In this document: piece after piece, positions 58,760 through 64,000 of the stretch
How the letters are laid out: each line of letters opens with the position of its first letter
How positions within the stretch are numbered: the first letter of the stretch is position 1
NCBI RefSeq assembly: GCF_030253575.1
Contig: NC_080557.1
Location: forward strand, 37,051,501-37,115,500
From: Rhododendron vialii
Taxonomy: Eukaryota > Streptophyta > Magnoliopsida > Ericales > Ericaceae
Length of the DNA stretch: 64,000 nucleotides
Reading direction: 5' to 3'
Position numbers and translations under genes: made by a program
Notes under the pieces: model-generated
Told to the model about the DNA's origin: nothing
The model's database searches: none
What the model saw: the letters and a program-made list of their open reading frames with translations, nothing else

Positions 58760-59841
58760 CCAAGTAGTTAACTCCAAGTTTTTACAAATATATTTTGATT
58801 CGAAAACGACACGATTAAGCCGCAGAAATTCATATCCCACCACAAAATCTCATAATCTCGTAATTGGACACCAAAAAAATTGCACCTTGAACCACAAAAA
58901 TTGCGCCAATTGATCCTCAAACACTTCAAAGCTCAGCTCAACCTGTTTGTAGCCCTAGTTGGCAATAACAAGATCGTAGGTGTGGCTATGATAATGTGGA
59001 GGCACGTCCTATTGAGACAGTTATTTCTATACAATAAAACCTCCAATTATCTCATTTGGAAGCTCATGATATACAAGGATAATACATTCCAATATCTAAT
59101 TAAGTACTTTTCGGCATGATTGATCTTTTTGACAAGCTATGTAAAATGAAGAGTTCTGATCATATCACTAGGTCTACAGTGAGCTAGAAAAAGCTAAAAC
59201 TAGACCAGTCCAATGATTTGGGTGACTAGAGAGGATCCAAACCCTTCGACATATTGGCACTATACCAAAAATTACTGAGAAATAATAAGATCACTAGACC
59301 CGTAGATATTGCGGCAAGAGCAAGATCCAGTGGTGATCCTCCTCCATCTACCCACGTGCACGAGCAAAGTACTGGATGGCACATCGTAGTTTTTTTTTTT
59401 GAAACATCAAAAAATTTATTAGGGATAAACTCGACAATGGGTACGTTGAGGAAAAAAGAAAGGGGAAAAAAAGAGGGAAAAGAGAGAAAAAAGAGAGATG
59501 GGGGGGGGGGGGGGCGGGGTGCGGGGGTGGGGCTTCCAACAAGAAGTTGAGAAGAGATAAACTCCAAACTACCGATACCAAATACACAAGATTTCTAGCC
59601 AAAAAACAATAAACTCGGCATTTCTTCCGTGTATTTGTTCCACTTTCTCAAAAAGAAAAAAGAAAGAAGATGATTAAAACTGCTCATGAAATTATTTAAA
59701 TGGTTGGCAGGACGATGAATGAGGATTATTCAACAACATATTTTTGTCAAAAAAAAAAAAAAAAACTAGGTAATGAACGTTGATGATTATGAACTTGAAT
59801 AGTTCAAATCAAGATGTTTTTCTCTTCTAACATATTTGAGG
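58760..59841. other. Intergenic DNA with a poly-G tract
   Basis: No gene was recognised. Bases 59440-59531 are purine-rich and include G15 at 59500-59514 followed by further G runs, a strong potential G-quadruplex on the plus strand. The frames through it (Lys/Arg/Gly or Pro/Phe) are artefacts. Confidence 0.6.
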
Positions 59842-60200
59842 TCAGAATAACTGTGAAGAATGCTCAAGAATGAGATCAACAGCTATATTGAGTTTTACCT
59901 CTGCGAGACTTTCTATAGATATATTCCTAAACAAGCTCTTTGGGATCTGTTTCCACCATCCATGGAGGCCAGGCCTGTTGAAGTAGGAGTAAGGAAAACT
60001 GCTGTAGGAAAAAGGTAATGACAGAATAAGCTCTATCCGAAACAAAAAGTGTTTTACTTGTTCTTTATGAAACTGATTGTTCCTTCTGCAGCACGTTTTA
60101 GAAGAGCTTCCATTGCCTCAATCGAGATTCCTTCAGGCTGCATGGAGAGAATGAATATGTAATCTGAGAGGCGCTGGATAAAGTGTTCTGCAAATCAACT
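59842..60200 (-). other. Possible coding fragments of unknown origin
   Basis: On the minus strand, 60155-60066 reads 'QPEGISIEAMEALLKRAAEG' and continues 'TISFIKNK'. After a stop and a frame change, 60045-59842 is open with 'SLFRNISIESLAEVKLNIAV' near its end. The composition looks protein-like, unlike other short frames nearby, but I do not recognise the family. It could be an exon remnant or a host fragment beside the Mutator-like element. Chance cannot be excluded. Confidence 0.3.
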
Positions 60201-60651
60201 CTCTCGGTATTCGGAAGTTCAATATAGCAGTGTACATGAGCCAAGAAGTTTTGTTATCCAAGTTTGGCCGAAAGCCTTTCAAAAAGCCTGACTTAGTTTT
60301 TAGTCAAGCTGATGTCAAACGAGCTTTAATCAAGTCGATCACCAGCAGCTTGGTTTTTGTTTGTCATACACCATAAGATTTTTCGAGCTGATAAGCTTAC
60401 CAGTTATCACAAGTTTATACACCATAAGTCCACTTTTATTTGTTGACAAGACCTTTTTGATACAAACGGATATGTATAGGTCCTTTTTATTAGACAAGCG
60501 GCATTTCCGTTTTTCTTTACAGAAAATTGGGCTAGAGTCCACAGTCTAGACTTATTGGGCCTTCTAGTCTGGGTAGTTCTTTTAACAGGCTGAGGATCCA
60601 TTATACTAACTTGTATGCAGCCTTAGGTCCATTAATGGACCAAACTACCCT

Positions 60652-60662
60652 TAGTATATAAA
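60652..60662 (+). promoter_or_regulatory. Probable TATA box of the Mutator-like transposase
   Basis: AGTATATAAAGGCC lies about 540 bases before the transposase start. The following 350 bases contain duplicated phrases ('gaaggtttctcactgtgatc' twice, 'ccaaattcacgatc' twice) and a (CT)n run, typical of an untranslated leader. A 5' intron ending at 'ttgcttgcag' (61171-61180) is possible. Confidence 0.5.
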
Positions 60663-60958
60663 GGCCAGATTTAAACTCTGAGAAGAGAGAAGAGAACTCT
60701 TCTCGCTGTCATTACTGTCGTGAATTTGGGGACGACCAAATTCACGATCCACCAAATTCACGATCAATGCTTCCTCTGTCTCGCTCTCATGGTTTCAATT
60801 GTTGAGCGCGCTCTCTCTCTCTCTCTCTCGTTTGGTTTGGTTTGTAGATTTAGGTTTGAATTGCTGTCGAAGGTTTCTCACTGTGATCTGACGAAGATTT
60901 CCCACTGCGATTGGAAGGTTTGAATTGTAGCCGAAGGTTTCTCACTGTGATCTGACGA

Positions 60959-60961
<3 letters not shown>

Positions 60962-61006
<45 letters not shown>
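60962..61006. repeat. (CT)n microsatellite
   Basis: About 22 CT units in the presumed leader of the transposase gene. A shorter CT run is present at 60810-60828. Confidence 0.88.
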
Positions 61007-61010
<4 letters not shown>

Positions 61011-61199
61011 TATTTGATAATCCAGTTTACAAGTCAGCTTTTGAGTGTGTGTGCATTTGTGCGGTTTGTGGACTGAATGGATAGAACAGATCTATGTCGA
61101 CAATGATATTTTGTTTTTCATTTTTTTGGAGCAGATTAATAGGACAGATAATGATATTTGTTTACATTTTTTGCTTGCAGAGGGTGTTAAATTTGCAGT

Positions 61200-63627
61200 A
61201 TGGAATCTTCTATTGTTCTTCTGTGCAAATATGGTTCAAAAACTCTTGTCGTATCAGTTAGAAGAGATTTCTGCTTTGACGATGTTGTCCGTAGTCTGGT
61301 TAAGAAGTGACCAGATTTGGAAACCTCTAGTTTTCAACTTTTGTATGCTGTAGGTGGACATGACAATTGCGTTCTAGATAATGATGCTGATTTTGTAAAT
61401 ATGTTCGCATTGGCTGGTGCGTATGGGGTTAGTTGCATTGATGTAGTTGTTGAAGTGCTTTCTTCTTGTGCTGATCATAATAATCGGAGTATTGTTGTTG
61501 AAAGTGTTGAATGTCGAAGAAGTTTTGAAGTTGGTCAAAGTAATACTATGCATGAAGTAGAAGAAGATCCACTTGAGAGGTTTTGTCAGCACCACGAGAC
61601 TGTCCGTCTTTCTGCTGGTTGGGCTAAGTTGATTACTCATGTTGGCCAAGAGTTTAGAGGCGGAGTAAAAGAATTTAGGGATTGTCTGGCAATGTATGCT
61701 ATTGAAGTCGGATTTGTATATAAGTTTTTGAAGAATGACAAGACTAGAGTAACGGCGGAATGTTCAAAAAACATACAGAATCTGGTTGTCAATGGTTTAT
61801 TCATGCAACCATTGAGAGATCTAACGGTTTCTTTTGTATTAGGGAGTTTGAGAAGAATCACAGTTGTGTTGGTGTTTTTGCTAGTTCGAAGAATCCTCAG
61901 ATGAGTTCAAAGTTGGTTGCAAAACAGATTAGGGAGGAAGTTCGAACTAAGACAAACTATGCACCAATAGAAGCAGTGAAATTTTTTGAGAAGTATTATG
62001 GGAGTAAAATCAGTTATCACCATGCTTGGTTTGGGGTTGAGAAGGCAGGTGATGAGCTGTATGGAGATTATGCATTGTCTTTTGACCTACTAAGGTGGTA
62101 TGCTGAGGTAGCGAAGGAGAAAAACCCAGGAAGTGTTATTGATGTTGAGTATTGTGACAAAACTAATTGTTTTAGAAGGATTTTTGTAGCATTTGATGCG
62201 TGTATCAAAGGCTTCAATTACTGCCGTCCTTTGTTGGCGCTTGATGGGACTTTTTTGAAGGGGAGGTACATTGGAACCCTTTTCGGAGCTATAGGCAAAG
62301 ATGGCGATCAAAGTTAGTTATTTTTATTTGTCTTCTTGTCTGTTCAATATTGGTTTTCTGTTTATGTTATGTTATTTGGAAGATTGGGAGACAAGTTTAA
62401 TATAGATAACAACATCTATTGTTTTCTGTTGATATACAGTCATAGCAGATTAATAAATAAATACAGATAACGTTATATTTTCCCTTAGATTCTAAGATAC
62501 AAAGGACTAATTTGCATTGATTATGTTATACCATGAATATATTAATGTAGATTAATGTTGCTTGTTGCTTTTTTTTTGGATTAGGACTGTTTCCAGTGGC
62601 TTTTGGCATTGCTGATTCTGAAACTGACGAGAATTGGCTTTGGTTTTTGAGAAAGTTGTCAACAATTCTATCATCTCGTCCAATAACATTCATAACAGAT
62701 CATCATTCTGGGCTTTTGAAAGGTATTCCAGAGGTTTTTCCCAATGGATATCATGCGTATTGTTTGCAGCATCTGAAGTGTAATTTGAGGGACAAGTTTA
62801 AGGGCAGATTGTCTAATGGTTTTAGGGACAGAGTAGTCGAGTTATTTTTTTATTGCGCATATGCACCATCGATTTCTGATTATGAGGAAGCTTTTAAAGA
62901 ACTCTGCAATGTTGGTGGTCCAAAAGCTAAGGATTTTGTTGAATCGTTGCCACTTGACAAGTGGGCAAATGCATATTTTGAAGGTAGAAGATATGGGGAC
63001 ATGTGTTCAAATCCAGCTGAGTCTTTCAACAAATGGATTTTGGAAGCCCGTCATTTGCCAATTTTGAATGCAATTGACACGATAAGGGTTAAACTAATGG
63101 AGCAAATGTGTGATAGAAGGCAACAGTCATGGAGGTGGAATGGCATCGTGTGTCCTGAAATGGATAAGAAGTTGGTCACAAGTTTCAACAAAGGTCGGTC
63201 GTGGACTGTGGCAAAGGCAAGTGAAGATGTTTTTGAAGTGTTCTCCCTTCCGACAGTTGTAGTTGATGTTCAGAGACGGACGTGCACATGTTGTCGATGG
63301 CAGTTGAACGGTTTTCCTTGTGTGCATGCAGTGACGGCTATTCAAAAGGTTGGCCTCCAAGTTTCAAACTACATAGATCCTTTTTACACCGTTGAAGCTT
63401 TCCGATTGTCGTATGAGAGTATGATAAATCCTATTCCCACTCTCGGAGCTCCAGAAGTGACAAAAGAGAACCGTGTAGTTCTTCCTCCTAAGACAAGAAG
63501 GCCACGTGGTAGACCTAAGGTTCAAAGAATTCGATCAAAGGGGGAGAAGGTGAGACAAATAAGGTGTGGGAGGTGTGGAAAGTTGGGAAACCACAATAGG
63601 AAGAGATGTAAAGAGGCAATTGAGTGA
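61200..63627 (+). pseudogene. Mutator-like (MULE) transposase, near-intact but interrupted
   Basis: A plant MuDR-type transposase that would cut and insert its own element. Exon 1 is 61200-62312 and exon 2 62585-63627, joined by a 272-bp GT..AG intron that keeps frame, with a length of about 718 aa. The N-terminus begins 'MESSIVLLCKYGSKTLVVSV'. A plant MuDR N-terminal domain is suggested by 'CQWFIHATIERSNGFFCIRE'. The catalytic set is intact: D in 'LALDGTFLKG', D in 'FITDHHSGL', E in 'SNPAESFNKW'. A SWIM zinc finger follows ('RTCTCCRWQLNGFPCVHAV'), then a basic stretch 'RRPRGRPKVQR' and a zinc knuckle 'CGRCGKLGNHNRKRC' at the end. Two lesions interrupt it: TGA at 61308-61310 where Trp is likely, and a frameshift at the A run 61768-61773. 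Terminal inverted repeats were not found; the window ends 373 bases later. Confidence 0.9.
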
Positions 63628-64000
63628 ACTCGTTCTTAGGATATTGCTGAGTATTATTTGATTCGTTCGATTTGAACTTGTTCTTAGGATATTGATTGTT
63701 AGCATGATAGATAAGATTTTGTTGGTGTAATAAAGTGTACTAATTTTCACAGTTTTTCAGTCCTGTATATTTTGTTGCCAAAATACAGAGAACAGAATAT
63801 GACAGATTTCATCATCTGTTTGCACATTCACATCAATGTTATGAACACAAATGTACGTATTTCAGTTTCCAAATCAGCAGCAACATACATATCCAGCAAA
63901 TGTACCACTATTAATGTCATTTTTGGAAAGCATGGCAACTCAAGAAGCCAAGCCCAGAAAATGTGCGGCAAACAAGAAAAAAAATTGACATGGTTTCCTT
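63628..64000. other. 3' flank of the MULE transposase
   Basis: The sequence 'gttcttaggatattg' occurs twice (about 63632 and 63682). 'aataaa' at 63730-63735 could serve as a polyadenylation signal. No terminal repeat or further gene is visible before the window ends. Confidence 0.45.

Noticed and set aside
1..64000. CRISPR array, bacterial operon or prokaryotic defence system
   Set aside because: The repeats are transposons, microsatellites and a minisatellite without spacer structure, and the genes are plant nuclear genes with introns.

Overview
The window is nuclear DNA of a flowering plant, most likely a core eudicot. The reasons are AT-rich intergenic DNA, GT..AG introns, plant families (a PABC-like + CCCH + RRM protein and GH17 beta-1,3-glucanases) and plant transposons (Copia, Athila-type Ty3, hAT, Mutator, Stowaway- and Harbinger-type MITEs). 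I do not assign a genus. Only two loci look like functional host genes; most of the window is repeat-derived.

Layout. 1-13.8 kb: intergenic DNA packed with small non-autonomous elements, several with exact target-site duplications (TSDs), plus a 0.5 kb minisatellite. 13.8-17.8 kb (+): an eight-exon gene for an AtC3H46-like RNA-binding protein, with a fold-back element just upstream of its promoter. 20.4-47.8 kb (-): three tandemly duplicated units of about 4-5 kb, each holding a GH17 beta-1,3-glucanase. The unit C copy (43998-46728) is intact. The unit A copy (20559-23200) and unit B copy (38755-41013) are pseudogenes. Inside unit A, just upstream of its promoter, sits a 13.6 kb nest: a Copia element (23416-36979) holding a solo LTR (26110-29587), which holds a second solo LTR (26213-28268), and also a degenerate hAT transposon (30654-34924). 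51.2-58.8 kb: an Athila-type LTR retrotransposon with gag and protease but no recognisable reverse transcriptase or integrase. 60.6-63.6 kb (+): a nearly intact Mutator-like transposase gene broken by one stop and one frameshift.

How the parts fit. The host story is a pathogenesis-related glucanase cluster in which one member is kept and two decayed. Their shared signal-peptide exon directly adjoins a (CT)n microsatellite at the 5' splice site, and both decayed copies have lost the GT donor there. The rest is a layered record of transposition whose order can be read from TSDs and nesting.

Limits: exon boundaries come from reading frame and splice consensus without transcripts. Family assignments are by motif recognition only. 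No similarity search or full six-frame statistic was run. I found no strong candidate for a wholly new biological system; the most unusual signals are the palindromic U3 arrays in three unrelated LTRs, the splice-site microsatellite, and the stop-codon pattern of the Athila gag-pro.
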